Made by a program: the position numbers and the translations under genes | The notes under the pieces: generated by a model | What the model was told of the DNA's origin: nothing | Seen by the model: only the letters and a program-made list of their open reading frames with translations | Database searches by the model: none | From: Chryseobacterium taichungense | GTDB lineage: Bacteria; Bacteroidota; Bacteroidia; Flavobacteriales; Weeksellaceae | Length of the DNA: 64,000 nucleotides | Direction of reading: 5' to 3' | NCBI RefSeq assembly: GCF_900109935.1 | Contig: NZ_FOBV01000001.1 | Span: 186,001 to 250,000, forward strand | Part shown: positions 1-8,411 of the stretch, one piece after another | How positions within the stretch are numbered: position 1 is the first letter of the stretch | Layout: each line of letters starts with the position of its first letter

Positions 1-606
1 CCATTGCACAGAAAAGCCTACTTTAAAACATTTAATAAACTGGGAATCGATGTTTCCGAAGATCTTTATACCTCATTTACAGGAGCATCTACCAGAAAAG
101 TATGTGATACCTTAATTGAAAATTTTAACTTAAAGCAGACTTTTGAAGAAATAGCAAAAATAAAAAGGGATTATTTTAAGGACTATTTTTATAATGACGA
201 AGAATTTGATTTAATTCCGGGAGTAAAAGAACTGATTGAGCATTACTATGAAAACGGGATTACTTTAATCCTGGCATCCTCGGCGACAATGACGACAATC
301 AATATGGTTTTTGAAAAATTTGAGCTGGAAAAATATTTCTCAGGAAAAATAAGCGGAGCTGATTTAAAAGAATCAAAACCTCATCCTGAAGTTTTTTTAC
401 TGGCAGCAGAAATGGCAAAAGAACCTGTTGAAAACTGTATGGTGATTGAAGATTCCACCAATGGAATTCTGGCAGCGCACCGGGCGAAAATTTTCTGTGC
501 CGCCTATAGAAGTCCGAATTCTAAAAATCAGGATTATACTTTGGCAGACACCGTAGTTTCCGACTATGAAGAATTAGAATTGGATAAAATTTCAAAATAT
601 TTTTAA
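1..606 (+). CDS. HAD-family hydrolase, beta-phosphoglucomutase-like (5' partial)
   Basis: The frame is open to the first base, so the gene begins outside the window. The N-terminal DxD nucleophile motif of HAD phosphatases lies in the missing part. The visible sequence starts PLHRKAYF, which normally follows the DxDGxxxDTE motif by a few residues. A helical cap (about residues 10-75) is followed by motif II (ASSAT, about residue 93), the motif III lysine in ESKPHPE and the acidic motif IV (VIEDSTNG). This is the layout of subfamily IA enzymes such as beta-phosphoglucomutase and small phosphosugar phosphatases. It most likely dephosphorylates or isomerises a cytosolic phosphorylated metabolite; the substrate cannot be read from sequence. 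A strong hairpin terminator follows the stop. Confidence 0.8.
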   Translation, partial: PLHRKAYFKTFNKLGIDVSEDLYTSFTGASTRKVCDTLIENFNLKQTFEEIAKIKRDYFKDYFYNDEEFDLIPGVKELIEHYYENGITLILASSATMTTINMVFEKFELEKYFSGKISGADLKESKPHPEVFLLAAEMAKEPVENCMVIEDSTNGILAAHRAKIFCAAYRSPNSKNQDYTLADTVVSDYEELELDKISKYF

Positions 607-610
607 AAAT

Positions 611-638
611 AAAAGCTCTCAGTTTTGAGAGCTTTTTT
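611..638 (+). terminator. Rho-independent terminator after the HAD hydrolase
   Basis: An 11-bp perfect stem, AAAAGCTCTCA paired with TGAGAGCTTTT, with a 4-nt loop is followed by a T run. It starts five bases after the stop codon. Confidence 0.85.
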
Positions 639-682
639 GCTGTAAGTTTGGCTAAAGCCAATTTAATGTTATGCTTTTGTTA

Positions 683-709
683 AACGGGCTAAAGCCCGTT
701 CCTATTGAT
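683..709. repeat. Dispersed GGCTAAAGCC palindromic repeat, copy 1
   Basis: The palindrome AACGGGCT-AA-AGCCCGTT is followed by CCTATTGAT. A second copy of the core plus CCCTATTGAT lies at 3156-3178, and a degenerate GGCTAAAGCC occurs at 650-659. It abuts the 3' end of speA, so it may also help end speA transcription. I recall the same motif as common between genes in Chryseobacterium; that is recollection and was not searched. Confidence 0.6.
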
Positions 710-713
710 CGTA

Positions 714-2108
714 TTATTTATATCCAAGAATTTTCAATACATCTTCCGGCTCCTGTTTTTCACGGAAAATTTCGTACTGCAACTCACCATTTTCATCTTT
801 CTGGATCAGAACGTGTCTTGGCTGTGGCATTAAACAGTGATGAATTCCGCCAAATCCACTGATCGTTTCCTGATAAGCTCCTGTATGGAAAAAGCCGATA
901 TATAAAGGTTTCGTATCACTGAACACCGGCAGATAAATGGCATTGGTATGCTGCTCAGAATTATAATAATCATCCGAATCACAAGTTAATCCTCCTAAGA
1001 AAACTCTTTCATAGGTATCTTCCCATCTGTTAAGCGGAAGCATGATAAAGTGCCTTGAAATTGCCCATGTATCAGGAAGTGTGGTCATGAAAGAAGAATC
1101 GATCATATTCCATTTTTCCCTGTCGTTCTGACGTTTCTGGGAGATAATCTTATAAATATTCGCACCACTTTCTCCAACGGTAAAGCTTCCGAACTCTGTA
1201 TAAATATTAGGTTCTTCAACTCCTTCCTCTTCACAGAATTTTTTGATCTGTGAAACAATTTCTTCTACCATATACTGATAGTCGTAATCAAAATTAAGAG
1301 AAGTCTTGATCGGGAAACCTCCTCCAATGTTTAACGAATCTACTTCGGGTGCGATTTTCTTCAAACGCGCATATACACGAAGACATTTGTACAATTCGTT
1401 CCAGTAATAGGCTGTGTCCTTGATCCCGGTATTGATGAAAAAGTGAAGCATTTTCAGCCTTGCGTTGGGATGCTCGGCGATCTTCTGGCTGTAGTAAGGG
1501 ATAATATCTTTATATCCGATTCCCAAACGGGAAGTATAAAATTCGAACTTCGGTTCCTCTTCCGATGCAATTCTGATTCCTATATCAAATGTGGTGTCGA
1601 TACTTTCCGTTAACTTATCCAATTCGCGGTAATTATCCAAAATCGGCGTAATATTTTCAAACCCGCTGTTAATCATATCTGAAATTTTCGCCAGATAATC
1701 ATCCGTTTTAAAACCGTTGCAGATTACTTCAATATTTTTTTCAACTTTTCCATTGTCGTAAAGAGATTTTACGATATCCATGTCATAAGCAGAAGAAGTT
1801 TCTATGGAAATATCATTTTTCAGCGCTTCTTCCAGTACAAACTTGAAATGACTTGATTTTGTACAGTAGCAGTAGGTGTAATTTTTTTTATATTCGGTTT
1901 TCTCAAAAGCTTCCTTGAACCAGCTTTTCGCCTTCTGGATATTTTGAGAAATTCTCGGCAGGTAGCTAATCTTTAGCGGAGTGCCAAATTTTTCAACAAC
2001 ATCCATTAACGGAATGTCGTGAAACAACAAATTGTTCTCAGAAACATTGAATTCTTCTGTTGGAAAATACAATGTCTGATCAATTAGTTCCGAGTATTTT
2101 ATTTTCAT
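714..2108 (-). CDS. speA: Arginine decarboxylase (PLP, alanine-racemase fold)
   Basis: At 464 residues this matches the short flavobacterial arginine decarboxylase rather than the roughly 630-residue E. coli SpeA. It is a fold-type III PLP enzyme. The N-terminal half carries YCTKSSH around residue 83, the position of the PLP lysine in this superfamily. A glycine-rich phosphate-binding stretch, LNIGGGFPIK, follows near residue 260. The C-terminal beta domain carries GGLTCDSDDYY, with the active-site Cys-Asp used at the dimer interface. The expected reaction is L-arginine to agmatine, the first step of polyamine synthesis. The gene stands alone on the minus strand with an ATG start. Other PLP decarboxylases acting on ornithine or diaminopimelate are less likely. 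Confidence 0.8.
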   Translation of the reverse strand: MKIKYSELIDQTLYFPTEEFNVSENNLLFHDIPLMDVVEKFGTPLKISYLPRISQNIQKAKSWFKEAFEKTEYKKNYTYCYCTKSSHFKFVLEEALKNDISIETSSAYDMDIVKSLYDNGKVEKNIEVICNGFKTDDYLAKISDMINSGFENITPILDNYRELDKLTESIDTTFDIGIRIASEEEPKFEFYTSRLGIGYKDIIPYYSQKIAEHPNARLKMLHFFINTGIKDTAYYWNELYKCLRVYARLKKIAPEVDSLNIGGGFPIKTSLNFDYDYQYMVEEIVSQIKKFCEEEGVEEPNIYTEFGSFTVGESGANIYKIISQKRQNDREKWNMIDSSFMTTLPDTWAISRHFIMLPLNRWEDTYERVFLGGLTCDSDDYYNSEQHTNAIYLPVFSDTKPLYIGFFHTGAYQETISGFGGIHHCLMPQPRHVLIQKDENGELQYEIFREKQEPEDVLKILGYK

Positions 2109-2218
2109 TTCTAAACAAGTGAATTAAGAACTGCAAAATTGCTAAAAAAGTTTGGTTTTTTAGCGTTAAAATTATTATAAAATTTGGATCACTTTTATAT
2201 CGAAATATGTAAGAATTA

Positions 2219-3094
2219 TCAATATGTAAACTTCCTGATATATTCTTCGCGTTTATCATCAGATATTTTTAAAACCTTTTGAATATAAGCATCTGCAGAG
2301 CCATATTCTTTATTGATTTCATTAAATGCTGCATTTAAATAATCAGTTTCAACCCAACTCAGCTTTTCGAGAACACGGACATCCATTTTCGGATAAAGGA
2401 AATGGAGATTATCAGCAAGATTCAGTCTTTTTTCTACCAGCTTTTTTCTGTAATTATTTGACATCAGGTAATCATTGTAGATTGTATTCTTATCAAACTT
2501 TAAAATACTTAAAATCAATGCAGTAATAATTCCCGTTCGATCTTTTCCGGCAGTACAATGATATAAAACAGGCCGATCAGATTCTAAAATTTCAGTAATA
2601 ATTTTTCGGATCATTTCCGGATTTTCCGTAACATAATCTTTATAGAAATCAATCATTCTTTTATCGGCATCAGCACCATTGACTTTTCCTTTTAAGACTA
2701 ATTTTCTAGCCTGATCCAGCTGATCGCCTTCATCTTCAAAAGCTGAATAATTTTTATACAAAATATCATCCGGGAGATTGTCCTGTTTCTGAGCAATTTC
2801 TTTGGAATTTCTGAGATCGATAATTTCTTTTATTCCAAGGCTTTCAAATTGAGTAAAGGATTTTTTTTTCAGTTTATGAAGATTTGCACTTCTGTAAAAT
2901 TTTCCTTCTTTTAAAGTTCTTCCGTCTATATTTCTGATGTTTCCTACGGATCTGAAATTGTTGACTTTTTTAATTCTAATATGTTCCTCAGGTATGTTCT
3001 TTCCGTACTCGGGAGTAGAAAAATTTTGTGTTTTGCATGAGAAAACACAAAGCAATGATATAATAAGAAACAATATTTTAATTGGGTTTTTCAT
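2219..3094 (-). CDS. Lipoprotein tyrosine phosphatase (CX5R family)
   Basis: This is a 291-residue protein with a lipoprotein signal peptide (hydrophobic stretch ending LLCVFSC, with Cys near residue 20), so it should be anchored in the periplasm or outer membrane. The catalytic loop HCTAGKDRTG near residue 180 is the CX5R signature of protein tyrosine phosphatases in the PF13350 group. Upstream, NFRSVGNIR and LHKLKKKSFTQFESLGIKEIIDLR fit the conserved N-terminal part of that family. The family dephosphorylates phosphotyrosine or phosphoinositide-like substrates. Whether it acts on the Wzc-type kinase encoded at 43045 is unknown. It is monocistronic, flanked by repeats. Confidence 0.78.
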   Translation of the reverse strand: MKNPIKILFLIISLLCVFSCKTQNFSTPEYGKNIPEEHIRIKKVNNFRSVGNIRNIDGRTLKEGKFYRSANLHKLKKKSFTQFESLGIKEIIDLRNSKEIAQKQDNLPDDILYKNYSAFEDEGDQLDQARKLVLKGKVNGADADKRMIDFYKDYVTENPEMIRKIITEILESDRPVLYHCTAGKDRTGIITALILSILKFDKNTIYNDYLMSNNYRKKLVEKRLNLADNLHFLYPKMDVRVLEKLSWVETDYLNAAFNEINKEYGSADAYIQKVLKISDDKREEYIRKFTY

Positions 3095-3099
3095 TTTTT

Positions 3100-3178
3100 A
3101 TTTCCCACAAATTCATGGATTTTTCACAGATATTTGCGTAACATTTTTAGGTTTTGGCTAAAGCCCGTCCCTATTGAT
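3100..3178. repeat. Repeat-derived intergenic segment with GGCTAAAGCC copy 2
   Basis: The gap between the phosphatase start and thiN holds a segment of the form CCACAAATTCATGGATTTTTCACAG, split here as CCACAAATTCATGG then ATTTTTCACAG. GGCTAAAGCC (3156-3165) and CCCTATTGAT follow. The latter matches the repeat at 683-709. Both motifs resemble short sequences seen between genes in flavobacteria, by recollection only. Confidence 0.5.
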
Positions 3179-3198
3179 ATTATAAATTGTGTTTAAAA

Positions 3199-3828
3199 TT
3201 ACAGATAATTTTTACCAATAAAAATCAGTAAATCGCCTTTTTCGTATTCAATGGATACTTCGTTTTTAATGGCAAAATTCCGGGTACCAATATTGGAAAT
3301 AATATTCAAGCTTGCGTCTGTTAATGGCCAATTCAAACCTATGGTTGTAATATTTTCAACAGAAGGAAAGGGATATAATGAAATCATTTTATCTTTTACG
3401 TCCTTCAGAGTAAACTTTTTCGGAATGAAATAATATTCAGAAAACTCATCATAGAATTTTATATTTAATCTATTCTTAAAACCGAAAGCTACTGTAAGAT
3501 TTCCCAAGAAATGATCTTGTTCACCACCACTTCCTCCCAGAACATCAACTTCTGTAAATCCTTTTTCGAGAATAATTTCGAGTGCTTTATGAAAATCAGT
3601 TTTGTTTTGATCCGGAGTATAAATAAATTTATCCTGATAAATATTTTCATCAGACCCTGAATGTGAATCAAAATCACCTGAAATAAAATCCAGCTTTTCC
3701 AGAGGAAAATTCATATTCTTCAAATAATGAAAAGCTCCATCGGTGCAGGCAATCAAGCCATATTCCTCTATATCCGGAAAAGATTTAGGTGCATCACCGT
3801 TGATGAAAAGTAAGGCTTTATCTTTCAT
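3199..3828 (-). CDS. thiN: Thiamine diphosphokinase
   Basis: The 209-residue protein has the thiamine pyrophosphokinase motif set: CTDGA (about 28-32), ISGDFDS (about 49-55), DQNKTDFHKA (about 73-82) and the GGSGGEQDHFLGN loop (about 97-109). The enzyme transfers pyrophosphate from ATP to thiamine, making the cofactor thiamine diphosphate in the cytosol. The start codon lies 11 bp inside the preceding adenosyltransferase gene, so the two are translated as a coupled pair. The C-terminal beta domain (about 135-209) is present and the length is normal. Confidence 0.9.
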   Translation of the reverse strand: MKDKALLFINGDAPKSFPDIEEYGLIACTDGAFHYLKNMNFPLEKLDFISGDFDSHSGSDENIYQDKFIYTPDQNKTDFHKALEIILEKGFTEVDVLGGSGGEQDHFLGNLTVAFGFKNRLNIKFYDEFSEYYFIPKKFTLKDVKDKMISLYPFPSVENITTIGLNWPLTDASLNIISNIGTRNFAIKNEVSIEYEKGDLLIFIGKNYL

Positions 3829-4387
3829 TCGGATTCCAATATTCTTCCGGTTCGTTGTTGATTTTTGATATGTATCTCGCTAAAACAAACAGATAATCTG
3901 AGAGCCTGTTCAGATATTTAATTAATTCCGGGCGAACTTCTTCAGATTCATTTAAGAAGACCAGGGACCTTTCTGCCCTTCTGCAGATTGTGCGTGCAGC
4001 GTGTAAAAAAGTCGCTGGTTTTCCGCCTCCCGGAAGGATAAAATATTGCAACGGTTCTACTTTTTCGTCAAAAACATCCATCCAGTTTTCCAGTTCTTCG
4101 ATTTCTGTATCGGAAATTACCAAGGGAAGACGTGATTTGCCATTGGCCAGCATCAGCTTATCAACCGGCGTTGCCGCTTCGGATCCTACTGTAAACAGAT
4201 CAAACTGAATTTTCTTTAATTGTCTTAAAACTTCTTCATCTTCAATATGGCTTTTTGCAATTCCGATGAATGAATTCAGTTCGTCTATATTTCCGTAGCT
4301 GTCGACTCTTGCACTGGCTTTTGAAACTCTCCTTCCGCCGTACAATGCCGTCTGCCCTTTATCGCCTGTCTTTGTGTAAATTTTCAT
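3818..4387 (-). CDS. Cob(I)yrinic acid a,c-diamide adenosyltransferase, PduO type
   Basis: The 189-residue protein has the PduO-type signature: N-terminal YTKTGDKGQTALYGG, then DSYGNIDELNSFIG, and a C-terminal FILPGGGKPATFLHAAR followed by TICRRAERSLV. The Arg and Glu of the last motif contact ATP and cobalamin in known PduO enzymes. It adenosylates cob(I)alamin to give coenzyme B12 in the cytosol. It is the first gene of a two-gene unit with thiN, overlapping it by 11 bp. No other B12 genes are nearby, so salvage of imported corrinoid is the likely role. Confidence 0.9.
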   Translation of the reverse strand: MKIYTKTGDKGQTALYGGRRVSKASARVDSYGNIDELNSFIGIAKSHIEDEEVLRQLKKIQFDLFTVGSEAATPVDKLMLANGKSRLPLVISDTEIEELENWMDVFDEKVEPLQYFILPGGGKPATFLHAARTICRRAERSLVFLNESEEVRPELIKYLNRLSDYLFVLARYISKINNEPEEYWNPNER

Positions 4388-4481
4388 AGTACTAAATTAC
4401 TTTTTTAAAATAAGGTTTACAAATTTGATTTTTCGGACTATAATGGTTACCGCTTTCCGGTATTTCTATTATTGACTGTTA

Positions 4482-4597
4482 CCCTAGCCCCGATCGAGCA
4501 ATTGTTTGAGCTCATTTCATTAGAATTCGGCGCGGCGGCTCCGCCGCCGCGCCGAATTCTAATGAAATAGCGAGTGCGGAGAGCGGGAAATAGCTTC
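4482..4597. repeat. Putative dispersed palindromic element with GC-rich core
   Basis: A perfect 26-bp inverted repeat with a 3-nt TCC loop spans 4514-4568. The outer arms are AT-rich and contain a GAATTC site; the core is almost pure GC. It is flanked by TAGCCCCGATCGAGC (4485-4499) and GCGGGAAATAGCTTC (4583-4597). I recall similar flanks around variable palindromes between genes in flavobacteria, which suggests a mobile or selfish short repeat. It sits between two divergent genes, so it is not a conventional terminator. Confidence 0.6.
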
Positions 4598-4822
4598 AAA
4601 TAAATAATAGTCTGTTTTTGATGCTTCTAAAAAGCGAGATCATGCAAATATTCTTTCTGTTTAATAAAATGATCGGTCTTACAAAAGACCGACCACTCAA
4701 AATTATTATTTACCTAACATTGCTTAAGTAAGCCTTTAACGGAAAAAGTTATTAAGTTATTTTTCAAAAACTTTTTTTTGACTCAGAAATTCTACTGACA
4801 AGCTGTTGTCATTACTTCGGTC

Positions 4823-4830
4823 TACCTTTG
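4823..4830 (+). promoter_or_regulatory. Candidate -7 promoter box for the DinB-like gene
   Basis: TACCTTTG matches the Bacteroidetes TAnnTTTG box and lies 29 nt before the ATG. The nearest upstream TTG (4806-4808) is closer than the usual spacing of about 19 nt, so support is moderate. Confidence 0.4.
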
Positions 4831-4859
4831 TATCAACAATAACAAACAATATTAAAATT

Positions 4860-5351
4860 ATGACAACTACAGCAATTAACACCAAACAATTCATGACATC
4901 TGATCAGTTACTTGAACATTGGCAAGGACACAGAAATCTTACCCGAAGAGTAATTGAAGCTTTTCCTGAAAAAGAACTTTTCGAATTCTCAATTGGCGGC
5001 ATGAGACCTTTTGCCAAGTTAGCGGTTGAGCTGATCAGTATCGGAGGCCCTGCCCTGAAAGGAATTATTGAGAAAAATATGGAGGCTTATGATGAGGAAG
5101 CGTTTAATCCTAAAACAAAAGAAGAGCTTCTTAAAAAATGGGATGACGAAACGGAAGTCATTAATCATTATTTTGCACAGATTTCAGAGGAACGTTTTCA
5201 GGAGACTTTTAATCTTTTTGGGCAGTATGAATTCCCTGTTTATCAGAATATTCTGTATTTCGTAGACAATGAAATCCATCATCGCGGGCAAGGTTATGTT
5301 TACCTGAGAGCATTGGGAATTGAACCGCCTTTTTTTTGGGAGAGATTTTAA
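4860..5351 (+). CDS. DinB-like (YfiT/DinB superfamily) protein
   Basis: The start is taken at the ATG giving MTTTAINTKQF. An upstream in-frame codon exists, but it precedes the promoter-like box at 4823. The protein is about 163 residues, the usual size for DinB four-helix bundles. Candidate metal ligands are an early His in HWQGHR and the C-terminal IHHRGQGYVYLR; HxxxHRGQ-type motifs mark the third ligand in this superfamily. Members are metal-dependent and include thiol transferases and damage-induced proteins, but the exact role here is unknown. It converges on the WYL regulator, sharing a bidirectional terminator. Confidence 0.75.
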   Translation: MTTTAINTKQFMTSDQLLEHWQGHRNLTRRVIEAFPEKELFEFSIGGMRPFAKLAVELISIGGPALKGIIEKNMEAYDEEAFNPKTKEELLKKWDDETEVINHYFAQISEERFQETFNLFGQYEFPVYQNILYFVDNEIHHRGQGYVYLRALGIEPPFFWERF

Positions 5352-5441
5352 GCTTTCTGGTGCCTCTGTTCAGGTTGCGAGCTTTGATCAACGCTAAGCA
5401 GCAAACATCAGTCGTTTAAAATCTTTTTACGAACATATTTG

Positions 5442-5475
5442 AAACCTCCGCAATACTACTTTGCTGAGGTTTTTT
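5442..5475. terminator. Bidirectional terminator between DinB-like and WYL genes
   Basis: AAACCTCCGCAA (5442-5453) pairs with TTGCTGAGGTTT (5461-5472), with one mismatch and a 7-nt loop. It is followed by T residues on the plus strand and preceded by AT-rich sequence on the other side. Confidence 0.75.
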
Positions 5476-6427
5476 ATTGATGTTTTTCCGCGATTTTTGT
5501 AATGAGTTCGTTCAGCCGGGTTTTCAGAATTTCGGGTTCCAAAACGGTTGCATAATCTGCAAAAGTGATCAGCCAACGCGGAAATCCATCTTTGATCCAT
5601 TCGGTTTCAAAGGTCAACTCCATACCTTCAGCGGTTTCTTTTTCTTCAATTAATCCATAATATTTTTTTGAATTCGACAAATGATTGATTATTTCTTTTT
5701 TTACTAAAAGCTTTACAATGGTTTTGTTGCCGTTTCCGTTTTGCCTGTAATCATTGATCTGGCCATATTCCTGAAGAAAAGGATTATGGGTCTTAAAAAT
5801 CTGCAAAATGCGGTCAACCCGGAATTGTCTGAAATCATTTCGCAGCGTACAAAAAGCCATGATATACCAATAATTGAATTCAAAAAAGACACCTACCGCT
5901 TCTATGGTTCTCATTGAAATATTTCCTTCAATGGTTTTATATTCCATGGTCAGCTGACGTTTCTCTGCTATACTTTCCAGAATGATGGGAAGAACATCTT
6001 TTATATGATCTTCTGTTTCCGGATAATAGTTATAGATATCAATCTGTTTTTCAATATTCTGGATCAGATTTTTATCTGAATATTTCAAAACCGAGCGCAC
6101 TTTTTCCATGGCTGTTTTGTAATGATTCCCCAAACTCTGATGGGAAAATTTCTGCATAAGCTTTTCGGCTGTAATAAAACTCAATACCTCTTCTTTCGTG
6201 AACATTACCGGTGGAAGCTTATAGCCATCCATCAGGGAATACCCAGTACCAGCCTCGCCAATAATAGGAATTCCTGCATTTTCCAACGTTTTTACATCGC
6301 GGTAAATTGTTCTAACGCTTACGTCAAATTTCCGGGCAAGATCCTGAGCCCTGACAGTTGGTTTGGACTGTAATTGGGTGAGTATAGCAGTAACTCTATC
6401 CAGTTTTTTAAGGTAATGATCATTCAT
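5474..6427 (-). CDS. YafY-like HTH/WYL-domain transcriptional regulator
   Basis: The 317-residue protein has an N-terminal HTH_11 winged helix: about residues 8-60 carry LTQLQSKPTVRAQDLARKF and VSVRTIYRDVKTLENAGIPI. A WYL domain follows at about 140-220, with FFEFNYWYIMAFCTLRNDFRQFRVDRI split over its core, and then a C-terminal WCX-type extension. WYL regulators bind nucleic acid or nucleotide ligands and often repress genes linked to DNA damage or defence. The target here is not evident; the neighbouring DinB-like gene is convergent rather than divergent. The gene lies upstream of the ABC exporter gene on the other side, separated by short degenerate repeats. Confidence 0.8.
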   Translation of the reverse strand: MNDHYLKKLDRVTAILTQLQSKPTVRAQDLARKFDVSVRTIYRDVKTLENAGIPIIGEAGTGYSLMDGYKLPPVMFTKEEVLSFITAEKLMQKFSHQSLGNHYKTAMEKVRSVLKYSDKNLIQNIEKQIDIYNYYPETEDHIKDVLPIILESIAEKRQLTMEYKTIEGNISMRTIEAVGVFFEFNYWYIMAFCTLRNDFRQFRVDRILQIFKTHNPFLQEYGQINDYRQNGNGNKTIVKLLVKKEIINHLSNSKKYYGLIEEKETAEGMELTFETEWIKDGFPRWLITFADYATVLEPEILKTRLNELITKIAEKHQ

Positions 6428-6480
6428 CTTATGAGAGATAATAAGTAATTCGTGGTTGATAGTTGACAGACTATAAAATT

Positions 6481-6527
6481 GTTACACTGTTATATTGGTA
6501 AATTGTTACACTATTACCTGTTACATT
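6481..6527. repeat. Short degenerate GTTACA(C/T)T repeats
   Basis: GTTACACT occurs at 6481-6488 and 6505-6512, each preceded by AATT, and GTTACATT at 6520-6527. The last copy overlaps the stop of the ABC exporter. This resembles the low-complexity tandem junk found between genes in this class. Confidence 0.5.
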
Positions 6528-8326
6528 TTAAAGCTGTTAACCAATTTATCAAGATTAAGGCTTCTTGCGGAGGCATCAAAAATTTCCCGGTAGGTTCCGT
6601 TGAGCTGTACAAGTTGATCATGGGTTCCACTTTCTACTATTCTGCCTTTTTTCATGACGTATATTTTATCAGAATCTAAAATCTGTGATAAAGAATGAGA
6701 GATGATGATTACCGTTCTTCCTTCTTTTATGGCATCAAGAGAGTTTTTGATCTGTTCTGTAGCAATGGCATCGAGGCTTGCCGTAGGCTCATCAAGAAAA
6801 ATAATCGGCGGATCTTTCAAAAACAATCGGGCAATCGCTATACGTTGTTGCTGACCTCCCGAAAGCTGCGTGGCATCGTGGGCATACTGATCGGGCAGTT
6901 CTAAAATCTGGTCGTGCAAATATGCTTTTTTCGCTGCTTCCTCAATTTCTTCAAAGCTGGCATTCATGTTTCCGTAACGGATGTTATCTTCAATACTCCC
7001 CTGAAAAATATGATTTTTCTGCAGCACCAAACCCAGATCATTTCTAAGAAAAGTATTATCATAATCATTGAGATTGACGTCATCCAACAGAATTTTGCCT
7101 GAATCAGGAAGGTAAAATTTGCATAACAAATTGATAATAGTAGATTTCCCTGCACCGCTAAGACCAACCAGCGCGGTTGTCTTTCCATTTTCGATTTTCA
7201 TGGATACATCATGTAATGCCTGAGTTCCGTTAGGATAAGTGAAATTGATATTTTTCAGTTCAAAATTTCCTTTGATTTCTTTTTCTATAAAATTGCCATT
7301 TGGCTCCTTCTCATCTTCAGCATTTAAAATATCAAAATAGCCTTCAGCATAAATCATCGCGTCATTCATATCATCATAAATCCTGTGAAGCTGGCGGATT
7401 GGAGCAGAAACATTATTAAAAAGCATAATATGCAACATGATAGCACCGATTGTCATCTGCTGATCCAACACCAGATAAACCGTTAAAAGGATGATTAAAA
7501 CAACACCAAATTGTTCGATAAATGTTTTTAAACCATCATAAATAAAATTTGTTTTACGCGTAAACATCTGGCTTTCCATCAGCTGCATCTGAAGATCATA
7601 TTGCTTTTTCCCCTCAAATTTTTCACGAACAAAACTTTTAATTACCATAATGGAAGTAATAAGATTCAATAACCCCGAGGTTTTCTGTTCCCGCTGATTT
7701 CTCAAAGTCCTTCTTACACCGCCCAATTTTTTCGCCTGTAAAGCGCTGACATAAAAGTAAATAGGAACGATAACCGTAGAAACCAATCCGACATAAACAT
7801 TCTGCATATACATAATCACCAGCGCAATAACCGAGTTGGAAAATAGGGGAAGCATATCGATAAAGAAATTCTGAACCAGTCTTGTAAGACTTTCGATGCC
7901 ACGGTCGATCCGGATTTGCAATTTTCCGGATTCATGGTTTTCATCGTTAAAATAAGCCACACGATACGTCAAAATTTTATCGATTGCTGATTGAGCCAGT
8001 ACCGAACTTACATTAATTCTAATCTTTTCACCATAAAATTTCTGTCCGAAATTGATAAAAATATTTAACAATTCTTTCCCTAATAAAATAACAGAAATCA
8101 AAACCAGAACATGAATTCCTTCTGACATCGGGTGCGGAAGATGAGTGAGCTTTGTGACTTCATCCACCGTATATTTCAGTACTAAAGGATTCACCTGTGC
8201 CGCAAGCGCTCCAAGAAACGTAAGAAATAAAGTTCCATAGATCATTAAACGATAAGGCTTAATGAACGGAACAAGCTGTTTATAAATTCCGAATAATGTG
8301 ATCGTCCTGTTAAATGGTTTTGCCAT
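6521..8326 (-). CDS. ABC exporter, fused permease and ATPase (MsbA/MdlB-like)
   Basis: The 601-residue half-transporter has an N-terminal six-helix ABC type 1 exporter domain (about residues 20-320) and a C-terminal ATPase (about 350-590). The ATPase shows Walker A GLSGAGKST, signature LSGGQQQR, Walker B PIIFLDEPTASLD and the H-loop histidine in IIISHSL. It should work as a homodimer or with a partner in the inner membrane. Lipid, peptide or drug export are all possible. It lies just upstream of lptB in position but ends before it, and each gene has its own start region. Nothing in the sequence fixes the substrate. Confidence 0.88.
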   Translation of the reverse strand: MAKPFNRTITLFGIYKQLVPFIKPYRLMIYGTLFLTFLGALAAQVNPLVLKYTVDEVTKLTHLPHPMSEGIHVLVLISVILLGKELLNIFINFGQKFYGEKIRINVSSVLAQSAIDKILTYRVAYFNDENHESGKLQIRIDRGIESLTRLVQNFFIDMLPLFSNSVIALVIMYMQNVYVGLVSTVIVPIYFYVSALQAKKLGGVRRTLRNQREQKTSGLLNLITSIMVIKSFVREKFEGKKQYDLQMQLMESQMFTRKTNFIYDGLKTFIEQFGVVLIILLTVYLVLDQQMTIGAIMLHIMLFNNVSAPIRQLHRIYDDMNDAMIYAEGYFDILNAEDEKEPNGNFIEKEIKGNFELKNINFTYPNGTQALHDVSMKIENGKTTALVGLSGAGKSTIINLLCKFYLPDSGKILLDDVNLNDYDNTFLRNDLGLVLQKNHIFQGSIEDNIRYGNMNASFEEIEEAAKKAYLHDQILELPDQYAHDATQLSGGQQQRIAIARLFLKDPPIIFLDEPTASLDAIATEQIKNSLDAIKEGRTVIIISHSLSQILDSDKIYVMKKGRIVESGTHDQLVQLNGTYREIFDASARSLNLDKLVNSFKM

Positions 8327-8411
8327 ACGAATTCTTTATAATTGAAAAACGCACCGTTTTACAAAGAAAAAGGTACGTTTTATTCTATTTTTCAGCAAGT
8401 ATTGCTTTAAT

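Larger units (their letters stand above)
4388..4859. other. 472-bp divergent intergenic region
   Basis: This separates the adenosyltransferase from the DinB-like gene. Besides the palindromic element it holds a small hairpin, TCGGTCTT-ACAA-AAGACCGA at 4673-4692, without a T run, and a promoter-like box near 4823. No open frame here looks coding. Confidence 0.6.

Noticed and set aside
671..862. 63-codon frame on the plus strand opposite the speA 3' end
   Set aside because: It lies antisense to a well-supported gene and has no family features.
4514..4568. The palindrome as an ordinary terminator
   Set aside because: It is between the 5' ends of two divergent genes and lacks a T run.
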